Assembly: GCF_014648675.1 (NCBI RefSeq)
Contig: NZ_BMRO01000006.1
Span: forward strand, 426,646-490,645
Source: Actinomadura livida
GTDB taxonomy: Bacteria > Actinomycetota > Actinomycetes > Streptosporangiales > Streptosporangiaceae
Length of the DNA: 64,000 nucleotides
Direction of reading: 5' to 3'
Part shown: piece after piece, positions 1 through 8,408 of the stretch
Layout of the letters: each line of letters begins with the position of its first letter
How positions within the stretch are numbered: the stretch's first letter is position 1
Position numbers and translations under genes: made by a program
Notes under the pieces: generated by a model
Database searches by the model: none
The model's input: the letters and a program-made list of their open reading frames with translations, nothing else
Told to the model about the DNA's origin: nothing

Positions 1-992
1 CGCAGCCAGCCCGCCAGCTCGCCCGCGTCCAGTTCCCGGCCCTCGATCCGCTCCCGCTCCGCGGCCGCCGGTGTCGTCTCCGGTGGCCGGCCGCCGCCCG
101 GGTCGGCGGCGAACAGCCGCTGCCGGAGGCTCGGGTTGCGGAACTCCAGCTCGTCCAGCAGCGACGTGAACGCGGCCACGTCGTAGGGCCGCCGCCGCAG
201 GTCGCCGATCTCCACCGGAAGGTCCAGGTCGCGGACGAGCTCGGTCAGCCGCCGGTTCAGCCGGACGGTGTCCAGCGCCGCGCGCAGCCGCTCCCCCGCC
301 TTCCCCTTCACCTCGCCCGCCCGGTCCAGCAGGGCGTCAAGGGAGCCGAACTCGCGGACCCACTTCGCCGCCGTCTTCTCGCCGATGCCCGGGATGCCGG
401 GCAGGTTGTCGGACGGGTCGCCGCGCAGCGCCGCGAAGTCCGGATACTGCGCCGGGCTCAGCCCGTACTTCTCCCGCACCGTCTCCGGCGTGTACCGGAT
501 CATCTCCGAGGCCGTCCGGTAGAAGTACAGGACGGTGACGTCGTCGCCGACGAGCTGGAGCACGTCCCGGTCCCCGGTGATGATGAGGACGTCGAGCCCC
601 TCGGCCCCGGCCCTCGCGGTCAGGGACGCGATCACGTCGTCGGCCTCGTAGCCGGGCGCCCGCAGCACCGGGACGCTCATCGCGGCGAGCAGCTCGTCCA
701 GGATCCGCAGCTGGCCGCCGAACCCCTCCGGCGAGCGTGACCGGGTCGCCTTGTACTCGGGGAACGCCTCGGTGCGGAACGTCGACCGCGACACGTCGAA
801 CGCGACCGCCGCGTGCGTCGGGCGCTCGTCGCGCAGCGCGTTGGCCAGCATGTTCGCGAACCCGTAGACGACGTTGGTCGACTGCCCCGAGGTGGTGGTG
901 AAGTTCTCGACCGGCAGCGCGTAGTACGCCCGGTAGGCCAGCGAGTGGCCGTCGAGCAGCAGCAGCCGGGGCCGGTCGGTCACGCGTCTCAT
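1..992 (-). CDS. polA: DNA polymerase I, N-terminal part (partial)
   Basis: The reading frame opens at ATG 992 and runs off the left edge, so only about 330 N-terminal residues are visible. They form the 5'-3' exonuclease (FEN-like) domain: LLLLDGHSLAYRAYYALP at the N-terminus, AVAFDVSRSTFR, the acidic GYEADDVIA and ITGDRDVLQLV stretches that bind the catalytic metals, and the helix-hairpin-helix GDPSDNLPGIPGIGEKTA. A linker starts near residue 300. The enzyme fills gaps and removes RNA primers during replication and repair. The actinobacterial PolA N-terminus matches well, and full-length PolA is about 900 residues. A stand-alone exonuclease is possible but less likely because the frame is still open at the edge. 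It is divergent from the neighbouring oxidoreductase with 53 bp between the starts. Confidence 0.85.
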   Translation of the reverse strand, partial: MRRVTDRPRLLLLDGHSLAYRAYYALPVENFTTTSGQSTNVVYGFANMLANALRDERPTHAAVAFDVSRSTFRTEAFPEYKATRSRSPEGFGGQLRILDELLAAMSVPVLRAPGYEADDVIASLTARAGAEGLDVLIITGDRDVLQLVGDDVTVLYFYRTASEMIRYTPETVREKYGLSPAQYPDFAALRGDPSDNLPGIPGIGEKTAAKWVREFGSLDALLDRAGEVKGKAGERLRAALDTVRLNRRLTELVRDLDLPVEIGDLRRRPYDVAAFTSLLDELEFRNPSLRQRLFAADPGGGRPPETTPAAAERERIEGRELDAGELAGWL

Positions 993-1045
993 CCTCGCAC
1001 CGGGGAACGGGGGATGAAACGACCGGACCGCACGTTGGGAGCGAC

Positions 1046-1885
1046 ATGACGAAGATCGAACTGGGCCGCCTGGGCATCTGGCGCCCGTGGAACCAACTCG
1101 ACCCCGAACTGGCGAAGGACGTCGAGGACCTCGGCTACGGCACGATCTGGATCGGCGGGTCGCCGCGCGGCGACATGAAGATCGCCGAGCGGCTGCTGGC
1201 CGGGACCGACCGCATCGTGATCGCGACCGGCATCGTGAACATGTGGACGACGCCCGCCGAGGAGGTCGCCGAGTCCTACCACCGGCTCAACGACGCCTAC
1301 GGAGGCCGGTTCGTGCTCGGCGCGGGCATCGGCCATCCGGAGGCGACGCAGGAGTACCGCAGCCCGTACGAGACGATCGTCCGGTACCTCGACCGGCTCG
1401 ACGCGGCGAAGGTCCCGGTGGAGGGGCGGGTGCTCGCCGCGCTGGGGCCGAGGGTGCTGCGGCTGGCGGCCGAGCGCGCCGCGGGCGCCCACCCGTACCT
1501 GACGACGCCCGAGCACACGCGGCTGGCGCGGGAGACGATGGGCGACGGCCCGCTCCTCGCCCCGGAGCAGAAGGTCGTGCTCGGCACCGATCCCGAGCGG
1601 GCCCGCGCGCTGGCCAGGGAGCAGATCGGCTTCTACTTCCGGCTCCGGAACTACGTCGCCAACTGGAAGCGGCTCGGCTTCACCGACGAGGACGTCGCCG
1701 GGGACGGCAGCGACGCGATCCTGGACGCGCTGGTCGCGCACGGCGACGCGGCGGCGGTGGCCGCACGGCTGTCCGCCCACCTGGACGCGGGCGCCGACCA
1801 CGTCGCCGTCCAGGTGCTGGCCGAGCAGGACGGGGACCCGCGTCCCGCGCTGCGCGCGATCGCGGAGACGCTCCCGCCGCGCTGA
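1046..1885 (+). CDS. LLM class F420-dependent oxidoreductase
   Basis: This 279-residue protein belongs to the bacterial luciferase-like family. The F420-using subgroup is suggested by LGRLGIWRPW at the start, GTIWIGGSP, the IATGIVNMWTTPAEE strand and GRFVLGAGIGHPEA. The fold is a TIM barrel that binds F420 (or FMN) and oxidises or reduces a small organic substrate, which cannot be predicted. The start at ATG 1046 is preceded by TTGGGAG about 5 nt upstream. It stands alone, divergent from polA and convergent with the M28 peptidase across a strong terminator hairpin. Confidence 0.85.
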   Translation: MTKIELGRLGIWRPWNQLDPELAKDVEDLGYGTIWIGGSPRGDMKIAERLLAGTDRIVIATGIVNMWTTPAEEVAESYHRLNDAYGGRFVLGAGIGHPEATQEYRSPYETIVRYLDRLDAAKVPVEGRVLAALGPRVLRLAAERAAGAHPYLTTPEHTRLARETMGDGPLLAPEQKVVLGTDPERARALAREQIGFYFRLRNYVANWKRLGFTDEDVAGDGSDAILDALVAHGDAAAVAARLSAHLDAGADHVAVQVLAEQDGDPRPALRAIAETLPPR

Positions 1886-1932
1886 GCCCCCGCCACCGCT
1901 TTCCCACCACTCGAACTGCGGCGGGAACGGAG

Positions 1933-1965
1933 GAGGGACGCGCCCCGCGGCGGGGCGCGTCCCTC
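1933..1965. terminator. Bidirectional hairpin terminator
   Basis: A perfect 15-bp inverted repeat (arms 1933-1947 and 1951-1965) with a 3-nt loop lies between the convergent oxidoreductase and M28 peptidase genes. There is no T-tract, as is common in high-GC actinomycetes. It should stop transcription from both sides. Confidence 0.75.
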
Positions 1966-1984
1966 GGATGTACCGCTCAGCCGG

Positions 1985-3496
1985 TCACCTGGTCACGTGG
2001 TGGCCGATCACGTCGGGGACCGTCTGCTTCCTGACCTGGACCCGCTTCCTGGCGAGCTCGTTGCCGTTCACGGTCAGCGTGCTGTGCGCGAACTTCTGGG
2101 TGACCGCCGCCGCGGCGTCGATCATCTGGTCGAAGCCCTTGAGGTTCACGTTGTCGAGGCGGTCGCATTCCGCGTGGTAGCACGGGTCGTAGGCGACCCC
2201 CGCCGTGCCGCCGTACACCTTCGCCTGCTCGGGCGTCTTGATGCCCTCGGCGCCGGTGAACAGGCCGCCGGCCGGGATGCCGACGTTGATGAAGGCGTTG
2301 TAGTCCGACCGCCCGTTGAACGGAGTCGGGGCGCTGGCGAGGCCCTGCGAGGCGAAGTGGTCGGTGAACGCCTTCTCGATCGCGCCGGAGCCCGCGGGCG
2401 ACTCGACCGGGTTCTGGCCCTCGCTGTTGTCGCCGTCGTAGACGAACCGCACGAAGTTCGGCGAGCCGATCATGTCGAAGTTGAGGTTGAGCGCGATGTT
2501 CTCCCGCTCCTCCTCCGACAGGCTGTCGACATAGTGCTGCGAGCCGATCAGGCCCTCCTCCTCGGCGCCCCAGAACGCGAACCGCACGGTGTTGCGGACC
2601 TTGGGCCCGAGCTTGTGGATCTGCTTGGCCATCTCCAGCAGCGCCGCGGTGCCCGAGCCGTTGTCGTTGATGCCGGGCCCTTCGGCGACGCTGTCGAGGT
2701 GCGCGCCGAGCACGACCACGTTGTCGTCCTTGCCGCGGCGGGTGTCGGCGACGACGTTGGACGCCTGGCGCTCCTCGGTGAAGGTGTCGGTCTTGATGCG
2801 CAGCGTCACACCGCCCTCCTGCGCCTGCTGGACGAGGGCGGTCCCGACGGCGTTGGTCGGGCCGATGACCGGGATGCCGTACGGCGCGGCGAGCGTGCCC
2901 GCGACCGGGCCGGGCTGGTCGGGGAGCTGGTAGATCGCGACGGCGGCGGCGCCGGCCGCGATGGCGTGGTCGGTCTTCAGGGCGAAGGTGCAGCCGCCGC
3001 GCTGGATCAGCGCGATGTTCCCCGCCGGGAAGCCCGCGAAGTCCTCGGCCTCGCACCCGCTGCCGAGCCCGGTGATCGCGGTGTCCACCGGGGTGGCGGC
3101 GGCGGTGACGTCGCCGGAGCCCGAGTACTGCATCGTCGCGAAGTCGCCGCCCGGCTCGAACGCGTTCTGCTCGGGGGCGGTCTGCTCGAAGACCGGTTCC
3201 GACAGCTCCTGCCAGAAGTCGAACGTGAACTCCTGCACCGTCGGCTTGTATCCGGCCCTTTCGAGCTGATTCGCGATGTACTTGACGGTGATCTCGCTGC
3301 CCGGCAGCCCCGCGGCCCGGTTGCCGCCGTTGGCGTCCGCGATCTTCTGCAGGTTCTGCTGGTGATGGCGGACGTTCTTCAGCTTGACGAGCTTGGCCAA
3401 CTGGGATGGTGTCGGCTTCGCCTGGGCCGGTACCGCCGCCACGGTGGTGGTGGCGAGTGAGAGGCCCAGGAGTGCCGCCAGCGCGGCTTTGCGCAT
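1985..3496 (-). CDS. Secreted M28 family aminopeptidase with PA domain
   Basis: This 503-residue zinc aminopeptidase is of the Streptomyces SGAP/aminopeptidase Y type. Residues 1-26 are a Sec signal peptide (RKAALAALLGLSLATTT, cleavage after PAQA). A protease-associated domain occupies roughly 130-235 (GNIALIQRGGCTFALK). The M28 catalytic domain follows, with all expected metal ligands visible: H266 in GAHLDS, D278 in GINDNGSG, E312/E313 in WGAEEEG, D341 in NFDMIG and H441 in CYHAECD. It should cleave N-terminal residues from peptides outside the cell. The start is ATG 3496, 5 bases after a GGAG-containing stretch. An in-frame start 120 nt upstream would put a hydrophilic extension before the signal peptide and was rejected. 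Confidence 0.9.
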   Translation of the reverse strand: MRKAALAALLGLSLATTTVAAVPAQAKPTPSQLAKLVKLKNVRHHQQNLQKIADANGGNRAAGLPGSEITVKYIANQLERAGYKPTVQEFTFDFWQELSEPVFEQTAPEQNAFEPGGDFATMQYSGSGDVTAAATPVDTAITGLGSGCEAEDFAGFPAGNIALIQRGGCTFALKTDHAIAAGAAAVAIYQLPDQPGPVAGTLAAPYGIPVIGPTNAVGTALVQQAQEGGVTLRIKTDTFTEERQASNVVADTRRGKDDNVVVLGAHLDSVAEGPGINDNGSGTAALLEMAKQIHKLGPKVRNTVRFAFWGAEEEGLIGSQHYVDSLSEEERENIALNLNFDMIGSPNFVRFVYDGDNSEGQNPVESPAGSGAIEKAFTDHFASQGLASAPTPFNGRSDYNAFINVGIPAGGLFTGAEGIKTPEQAKVYGGTAGVAYDPCYHAECDRLDNVNLKGFDQMIDAAAAVTQKFAHSTLTVNGNELARKRVQVRKQTVPDVIGHHVTR

Positions 3497-3907
3497 GACC
3501 CTGTCTCCGATCTCGGGGGACGAGGATCCGAATCCTGACATAAGCCTTTTCTGGCCACAAGACGAACGGGTGTGCGGTGCGGCCCCATTGACCGCGCCTC
3601 TTCCGCCCTTTACCAAGATCGATAAGTTCGGCCGCCGGCGCCGCCGTCCGGTCGAATGACTTGTTGACCTGCTTGATCACCCGAATCCCGGCGAATGGCG
3701 GCCCGGTAGATCATCGGCGGCGCGGCAGTTCGGCGGAATGGCCGTCTCCGGTCCGCGCGGCGGAGCGAACGGGGGTCCCCGATCTCCCCGCGCGGGGCGG
3801 CGAAACGCCCGGCGAGAAAGGGGTAGGTGCCTCTGGCCCCGGAGTAAGGGACCTAAGTATGCTGCCCAGACTTTGGCCGGTGGTGGGGACCGACGGGGAG
3901 CGACTAG
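3497..3907. other. Intergenic region between peptidase and conservon
   Basis: This 411-bp divergent gap holds the promoters of the M28 peptidase (minus) and cvnA (plus). Possible elements on the plus strand are TTGACC near 3592 and an AAGTATGCT stretch near 3857 in front of cvnA. Neither is convincing enough to call. No ORF with coding character, RNA gene or repeat was recognised. Confidence 0.5.
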
Positions 3908-6307
3908 GTGGCAGGAACCGAGCAGGCGCAGGAATCTCGCAGGCGGTCGCGCACCCGGCCGATCGGACGGCGGATCATGCCGCTCCTCGCGATCCCGCTC
4001 GTGTCGCTCCTGGTCCTCTGGGCGTTCTCGGCCGTTCCCGCCATCAGCGAGGCGGTGCGGCAGAACCGGTACGCGGCGGACTACGACCGCGTCGGCGATC
4101 CGTCCAGGTACGCGATGCAGGCGGTGCAGGCGGAGCGCGCCGCGGCGGTCGGCATGCTGGCGGGCGATTCCGCCGCGGCCACGCAGAAGTTCCTGGCGAC
4201 GAGCGCCAAGACGGACCAGGTCACGGCCGCCTTCCGCGCCGCGGCGCTGTCACCCGAGGCGACCGCCAACATGGACGCCGACGCGCTGCAGCGGATGCGG
4301 AGCACCACCGCCCAGTTCGACCGCCTGGCCGACGTCCGCTCGCGGGTCAACGCGCGGAGCATCTCCGTGCTGGACGCGATCAACGCCTACAGCGGCGTCC
4401 TCGACAACACGGCGCGGCTGCTCAGCACGCTGGCGACGCTGGAGGACGTCACCGTCTTCGCGCAGAACAAGGGCGTTCTGTACCTGTTCTGGTCGCACGA
4501 CTTCCTGCTCCGCGAGGACCTCCTGCTCTCCAGCCTGCGCGGCCGGCTGAAGTCCGACGAGCGCGCCGCGTTCGCCGACTGGGCGGGCGGCCGGACGAAC
4601 CTGTTCCAGCTGGGCAGCATCCAGCTCAGCGGCCGTGCCTCGCAGACCGCCCGCGCCCTGGTGGACGCCCCGTCCTACAACGAGTACGCGGCGCTGGAGC
4701 GGTCCGTCGTGCGGCAGGGGCGCGCTCCGGATCCGCAGCGCTGGAAGGCCACCACCACGGAGGCCGGGCAGATCTGGCTCGGCACGGTCCTCAAGGCCAG
4801 CGAGGTGATCCGGCAGGACGACGTCGAGCCGGCCGACCGGCGGATCTGGCTGCGGGTCTACCTCACGGGCGGCGTGGGACTGCTCACCGTCATCGCGTCC
4901 ATCGCGCTGTCGCTCCTGTTCGCCCGGCGCCTCGCCCGCGAGCTCAGGCGGCTGCGGCGGTCGGCGCAGGAGCTGGCCAACGAGCGGCTCCCCCGCGTCG
5001 TCGAGCGGCTGCGGCGCGGCGAGCACGTGGACCTGGAGGCCGAGACGCCCCGTCCGGAGACCGGGCAGACCCGCGAGGTCGCCCTGGTGGGCGAGGCGCT
5101 CGACACCGTCCAGCGGACGGCCATCAGCACCGCGATCGGCGAGGCCGACCTGCGCGCGAGCATCAACCGCGTCTTCATCAACCTGTCGTGGCGGAGCCAG
5201 TCGCTGCTGCACCGGCAGCTGCGGCTGCTGGACCAGATGGAGCGCCGCGCGGCCAGCCCCGAGGAGCTCGACGACCTGTTCCGCCTCGACCACCTGACCA
5301 CCCGCATGCGGCGGCACGCCGAGGGCCTGGTCATCCTGGCGGGGTCGCCGACCGTGCGGGCCTGGGACCATCCCGTCGCCGCCGAGGACGTCGTCCGCGC
5401 CGCGATCGCCGAGGTCGAGGACTACACCCGCGTCGAGGTGACCGGCGCCTCCTCGGCCGCCGTCACCGGCGGCGTCGTCGCCGACGTCATCCACCTGCTC
5501 GCGGAGCTGATCGAGAACGCCGCCTCGTTCTCCCCGCCGACCACCGAGGTCACGGTCAAGGTCGAGAGCGTCGCCAACGGGCTCGCGGTCGAGGTGGTCG
5601 ACCGCGGCATCGGCCTGGCCGCCGAGGAGCGCGAGGAGCTGAACCGGCGGCTCGCCAGCTCGGCCGAGTTCGACCTGGCCGACACCGAGCGGCTCGGCCT
5701 GTTCGTCGTCGCGCGGCTGGCGGCGCGGCACCGCATCAGGGTGTCGCTGCAGCCGTCGGTGTACGGGGGAACGACGGCCGTCGTGCTCGTCCCGCACACG
5801 CTGGTGGTCGTGGACGAGGAGTGGCGGCTCACCGACGGCGCCGGGGAGCTCCTGCCGCAGGGCGCCGGCGCGGCGGCGGGCGGCGGGCTCCGCCTCGGCC
5901 GCCCGGCCCGCCCGGCGCTGCCGGCGGCACCGCACGGCCAGCCGCCGCCCGCCCATCCGGCGTCCGCGCCGCCGGACGCGCCGGCGGGCGGGGAGAACGG
6001 CGAGCGCCGCCGGGCCGAGCACCGGGACGGGGATCCCGAGGACGCCGAGGCCGAGGACAGCGAGGTCACCGGCCGCCTCCCCCGGCGGGTGCGGCAGCGC
6101 GCCCTGGCACCGCAGTTGCGCAGGTCCCGGGAGGGCGGCGTCGCGCGGCCCGGGCAGGCCGCGGACCCGGACGACGACTTCGACGAGCCGAGTCCGGAAC
6201 TCAGCCGCGACCTGATGTCCTCGCTACAGTCGGGATGGCTGCGCGGAAGGGACGCCGAGGACACAGCAGGCAATGACGATCCGCGCGACGAATGGGGGGA
6301 ATCATGA
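3908..6307 (+). CDS. cvnA: Conservon sensor histidine kinase-like protein CvnA
   Basis: This 799-residue membrane sensor has a short basic N-terminus, a membrane helix at about 24-46, a long extracytoplasmic nitrate/nitrite-sensing (NIT-like) helical region to about 315, a second membrane helix (GVGLLTVIASIALSLLFA), a HAMP-like segment and a GHKL ATPase domain. The ATPase domain shows the N-box as ELIENAASFSPP and the G1 box as VVDRGIGL. The last ~170 residues are disordered, acidic and Pro/Ala rich. CvnA proteins act with CvnB-D as a membrane-bound complex likened to eukaryotic G-protein receptors. The start is GTG 3908 with GGGAG upstream. Its TGA overlaps the cvnB ATG (ATGA at 6304-6307), so translation is coupled. 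Confidence 0.9.
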   Translation: MAGTEQAQESRRRSRTRPIGRRIMPLLAIPLVSLLVLWAFSAVPAISEAVRQNRYAADYDRVGDPSRYAMQAVQAERAAAVGMLAGDSAAATQKFLATSAKTDQVTAAFRAAALSPEATANMDADALQRMRSTTAQFDRLADVRSRVNARSISVLDAINAYSGVLDNTARLLSTLATLEDVTVFAQNKGVLYLFWSHDFLLREDLLLSSLRGRLKSDERAAFADWAGGRTNLFQLGSIQLSGRASQTARALVDAPSYNEYAALERSVVRQGRAPDPQRWKATTTEAGQIWLGTVLKASEVIRQDDVEPADRRIWLRVYLTGGVGLLTVIASIALSLLFARRLARELRRLRRSAQELANERLPRVVERLRRGEHVDLEAETPRPETGQTREVALVGEALDTVQRTAISTAIGEADLRASINRVFINLSWRSQSLLHRQLRLLDQMERRAASPEELDDLFRLDHLTTRMRRHAEGLVILAGSPTVRAWDHPVAAEDVVRAAIAEVEDYTRVEVTGASSAAVTGGVVADVIHLLAELIENAASFSPPTTEVTVKVESVANGLAVEVVDRGIGLAAEEREELNRRLASSAEFDLADTERLGLFVVARLAARHRIRVSLQPSVYGGTTAVVLVPHTLVVVDEEWRLTDGAGELLPQGAGAAAGGGLRLGRPARPALPAAPHGQPPPAHPASAPPDAPAGGENGERRRAEHRDGDPEDAEAEDSEVTGRLPRRVRQRALAPQLRRSREGGVARPGQAADPDDDFDEPSPELSRDLMSSLQSGWLRGRDAEDTAGNDDPRDEWGES

Positions 6308-6738
6308 CGCAGCAGAGCCATGCCACCGGGGAGCTCGACTGGCTGCTCGACGATCTTGTGGAGCGGGTCGGGGAGGTCCACCAGGCCGTGCTGCTGTCCC
6401 GGGACGGGCTGGTCATGGGCGCGTCGGGCGGTGTCACCCGCAAGGACGCCGAGTTCCTCGCGGCGCTGTCGTCGGGGTTCCACAGCCTGGCGAACGGGGC
6501 CCGCGAGCACTTCCAGGCCAAGCAGGTGCGGCAGACCGTCGTGGAGCTGGACGGCATGCTGTTCTTCGTCATGCCGGCCGGCAACGGCAGCTGCCTGGCC
6601 GTGCTCAGCGACGCGGGCGGCAACGCCGGCCTGGTCGCCTACGAGACGACCATGCTGATCAAGCGGGTGCGGCGGCACCTGTCCGCCGCGCCGCGCACGC
6701 CCGCCGAGGACGCGGCGGCCGCGGGCGCGTCGGACTGA
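6304..6738 (+). CDS. cvnB: Roadblock/LC7 domain protein CvnB
   Basis: This 144-residue Roadblock/LC7 protein (GELDWLLDDLVERV, VLLSRDGLVMGAS, LAVLSDAGGNAGLVAYE) is a non-enzymatic regulator that binds the partner GTPase. The start at ATG 6304 is chosen because it follows GGGGGA at 3-nt spacing and forms an ATGA overlap with cvnA. An ATG at 6292 lacks a ribosome site. It is the second gene of the conserved cvnABCD order, and in Streptomyces conservons CvnB associates with CvnD. Confidence 0.9.
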   Translation: MTQQSHATGELDWLLDDLVERVGEVHQAVLLSRDGLVMGASGGVTRKDAEFLAALSSGFHSLANGAREHFQAKQVRQTVVELDGMLFFVMPAGNGSCLAVLSDAGGNAGLVAYETTMLIKRVRRHLSAAPRTPAEDAAAAGASD

Positions 6739-6744
6739 GCGACC

Positions 6745-7128
6745 GTGGAGAAGCCGAGAGAGCGGTGGATCGGGCGCGACGCGGGCCCGATCGTCCGGCC
6801 GTACGCCGTGACCCGCGGGCGCACCCGCCCCCGCGGGCTCGTCGTCGACCTCGTCACCATCCTCGTCGCGACGGGCCGGACGCCGGGCGACCGGGTGTGG
6901 CTGTCGCGCGAGCAGCGGCGGCTGCTGGAGCTGTGCCGGCGCCCCTCCACCCCCGCCGACCTCGCCTCGGAGACCGACCTGCCGTTCCGGGTCGTGCAGA
7001 TCCTGCTGGAGGACCTGCACCAGTACGGCCTCGTCGAGGAGATGCCGCAGGCCGAGCACGGCGAGCGGCCCGACCGTCCCGATCCCCGCATACTGATGAG
7101 AGTGCTCGATGAACTCCGCCGCCTCTGA
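6745..7128 (+). CDS. cvnC: DUF742 protein CvnC
   Basis: This 127-residue DUF742 protein starts at GTG 6745, 6 bp after cvnB. It has the family N-terminus (IVRPYAVTRGRTRP) and a winged-helix-like C-terminal half (LCRRPSTPADLASETDLP, then VVQILLEDLHQYGLVEE). Its biochemical role is unknown. It is always found between the Roadblock protein and the GTPase of conservons. Its last 20 nt overlap cvnD, which implies coupled translation. Confidence 0.9.
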   Translation: MEKPRERWIGRDAGPIVRPYAVTRGRTRPRGLVVDLVTILVATGRTPGDRVWLSREQRRLLELCRRPSTPADLASETDLPFRVVQILLEDLHQYGLVEEMPQAEHGERPDRPDPRILMRVLDELRRL

Positions 7129-7714
7129 CTCCGCCCCGGCGCCGCACGCGTTCGACGACGACGTGCCGCAGCACACGCTGAAGATCCTGGTGGCCGGGGG
7201 CTTCGGCGTCGGCAAGACCACCCTCGTCGGCTCGGTCAGCGAGATCCGCCCGCTGCGCACCGAGGAGGTCCTCACCGACGCCTCGGCCGGCGTGGACGAC
7301 CTGCACGGCGTGGAGCGCAAGACGACCACGACCGTCGCCATGGACTTCGGGCGGCTGACGTTCTCCGGCGGCGTCCGGCTGTACCTGTTCGGGACGCCCG
7401 GCCAGGAGCGGTTCTGGTTCATGTGGGACCAGATCGCCTACGGCGCGGTCGGCGCGATCGTCCTGGTCGACACGCGGCGGCTCAGCACGAGCTTCGCGTC
7501 CATCGACTTCTTCGAGCAGCGGGAGATCCCGTTCGTCGTCGCGGCCAACGTGTTCGACGGCGCCCGCGGCTACACGGTGGACGAGATCCGCGACGCCCTG
7601 GACGTCGACCCGCACGTCCCGGTGATGCTCTGCGACGTACGGCGCCGCGAAACGGCTCGCGACGTCCTGGTGGCGCTGGTCGAGCACGCCGTCCAGTCGT
7701 CGTCACCCGTCTGA
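7109..7714 (+). CDS. cvnD: Conservon small GTPase CvnD
   Basis: This 201-residue Ras-like ATP/GTP-binding protein has a P-loop GGFGVGKTTLVGS (about 31-43), switch region with GVERKTTTTVAMDF, G3 as LFGTPGQERF and a G4-position AANVFDGA in place of the canonical NKxD. The altered G4 is usual for CvnD proteins. GTP hydrolysis is expected to be controlled by CvnA/CvnB at the membrane. It overlaps cvnC by 20 bp and its 3' end overlaps the convergent TetR gene by 12 bp. The cytochrome P450 that follows some Streptomyces conservons is not present. Confidence 0.9.
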   Translation: MNSAASDSAPAPHAFDDDVPQHTLKILVAGGFGVGKTTLVGSVSEIRPLRTEEVLTDASAGVDDLHGVERKTTTTVAMDFGRLTFSGGVRLYLFGTPGQERFWFMWDQIAYGAVGAIVLVDTRRLSTSFASIDFFEQREIPFVVAANVFDGARGYTVDEIRDALDVDPHVPVMLCDVRRRETARDVLVALVEHAVQSSSPV

Positions 7715-8335
7715 GGCGTCCGCGGGGCAAGCGCGGTCCGGAGTCATCCGGGCGACGATCAGGGAGGCCAGGGCGGCGTAGGCGGCGGAGTCGTCCAGGC
7801 CGGTCTGGGCCTTGATCTCGCCGCGGTGGATGGACTCCATCACCTGGCCCGCGACGGCGCCGACGAAGGCCGCGTCGGCGCCGGGCGCGCCGCCGCCGGG
7901 CAGCGCCTCGCGGACGAGGCCCTGCACGCGCCGGACGGCGAAGCGCGTGTTCCGCTTGTAGATCTCGCGGGCGGGCGGGAAGGCGTCGAGGTCGGCGAAG
8001 AACGCGGGCGACGCGGGCGCCAGCTCGGCGGAGATGGCGCGCAGGTACGCGCCGACGCGCTCCCGCGGGTCGGCGTTGGCGTCGAGCGCGGCCTCCACGC
8101 GCTCGGTCGCGCGGCGGAAGAACGCCCGGACGACGGCCACGATGATCTGCTCCCGGCTCGCCGCGACCGAGTACAGGGTGCTCTTCGAGCAGCGCAGGAC
8201 GGCGGCCAGCTCCGCGACGCTCAGCTCGGCGAAGCCGCGGTCGAGGAAGACGTCGATGAGGCGGCCGACGAGGAGGTCGCGCCGCCGCAGCGCCCGGGTG
8301 GCCCGGGTGGCGTGCGCTCCGTCCAGCGGGGTCAT
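7703..8335 (-). CDS. TetR family transcriptional regulator
   Basis: This 210-residue TetR repressor has an N-terminal helix-turn-helix at about 20-65 (IDVFLDRGFAELSVAELAAV, then CSKSTLYSVAAS) and an all-helical ligand-binding C-terminus. ATG 8335 is selected because upstream in-frame codons would run through the operator and into the divergent gene. It is divergent from the acyl-CoA dehydrogenase, with 73 bp between the starts. That gap contains a strong palindromic operator, so it probably represses both genes. Given the neighbours, the inducer is likely an acyl-CoA or aromatic-CoA. Confidence 0.88.
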   Translation of the reverse strand: MTPLDGAHATRATRALRRRDLLVGRLIDVFLDRGFAELSVAELAAVLRCSKSTLYSVAASREQIIVAVVRAFFRRATERVEAALDANADPRERVGAYLRAISAELAPASPAFFADLDAFPPAREIYKRNTRFAVRRVQGLVREALPGGGAPGADAAFVGAVAGQVMESIHRGEIKAQTGLDDSAAYAALASLIVARMTPDRACPADASDG

Positions 8336-8342
8336 GACCGGG

Positions 8343-8384
8343 ACAGTACCAAAAGCGGTTCGCTGGTACTGCTCTTGGTACTGT
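8343..8384. promoter_or_regulatory. TetR operator with three half-sites
   Basis: A 10-bp perfect inverted repeat, ACAGTACCAA at 8343-8352 and TTGGTACTGT at 8375-8384, flanks a third half-site TGGTACT at 8364-8370. The two right-hand half-sites are direct repeats 12 bp apart. The element fills most of the gap between the divergent TetR and acyl-CoA dehydrogenase genes. Confidence 0.75.
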
Positions 8385-8408
8385 GGGCGGGCCGAAAGGA
8401 GTCCGCCC

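Noticed and set aside
1087..2034. Long Arg/Pro-rich ORFs in alternative frames over the F420 oxidoreductase
   Set aside because: Low-complexity Arg/Gly/Pro composition typical of shadow frames in GC-rich DNA; the other frame has clear family motifs.
3497..3907. Riboswitch ahead of the conservon or peptidase
   Set aside because: No recognisable conserved core of a known riboswitch class was found.
3661..6276. 871-codon plus-strand ORF overlapping cvnA
   Set aside because: Shadow frame of cvnA with Arg/Gly-rich composition and no motif.
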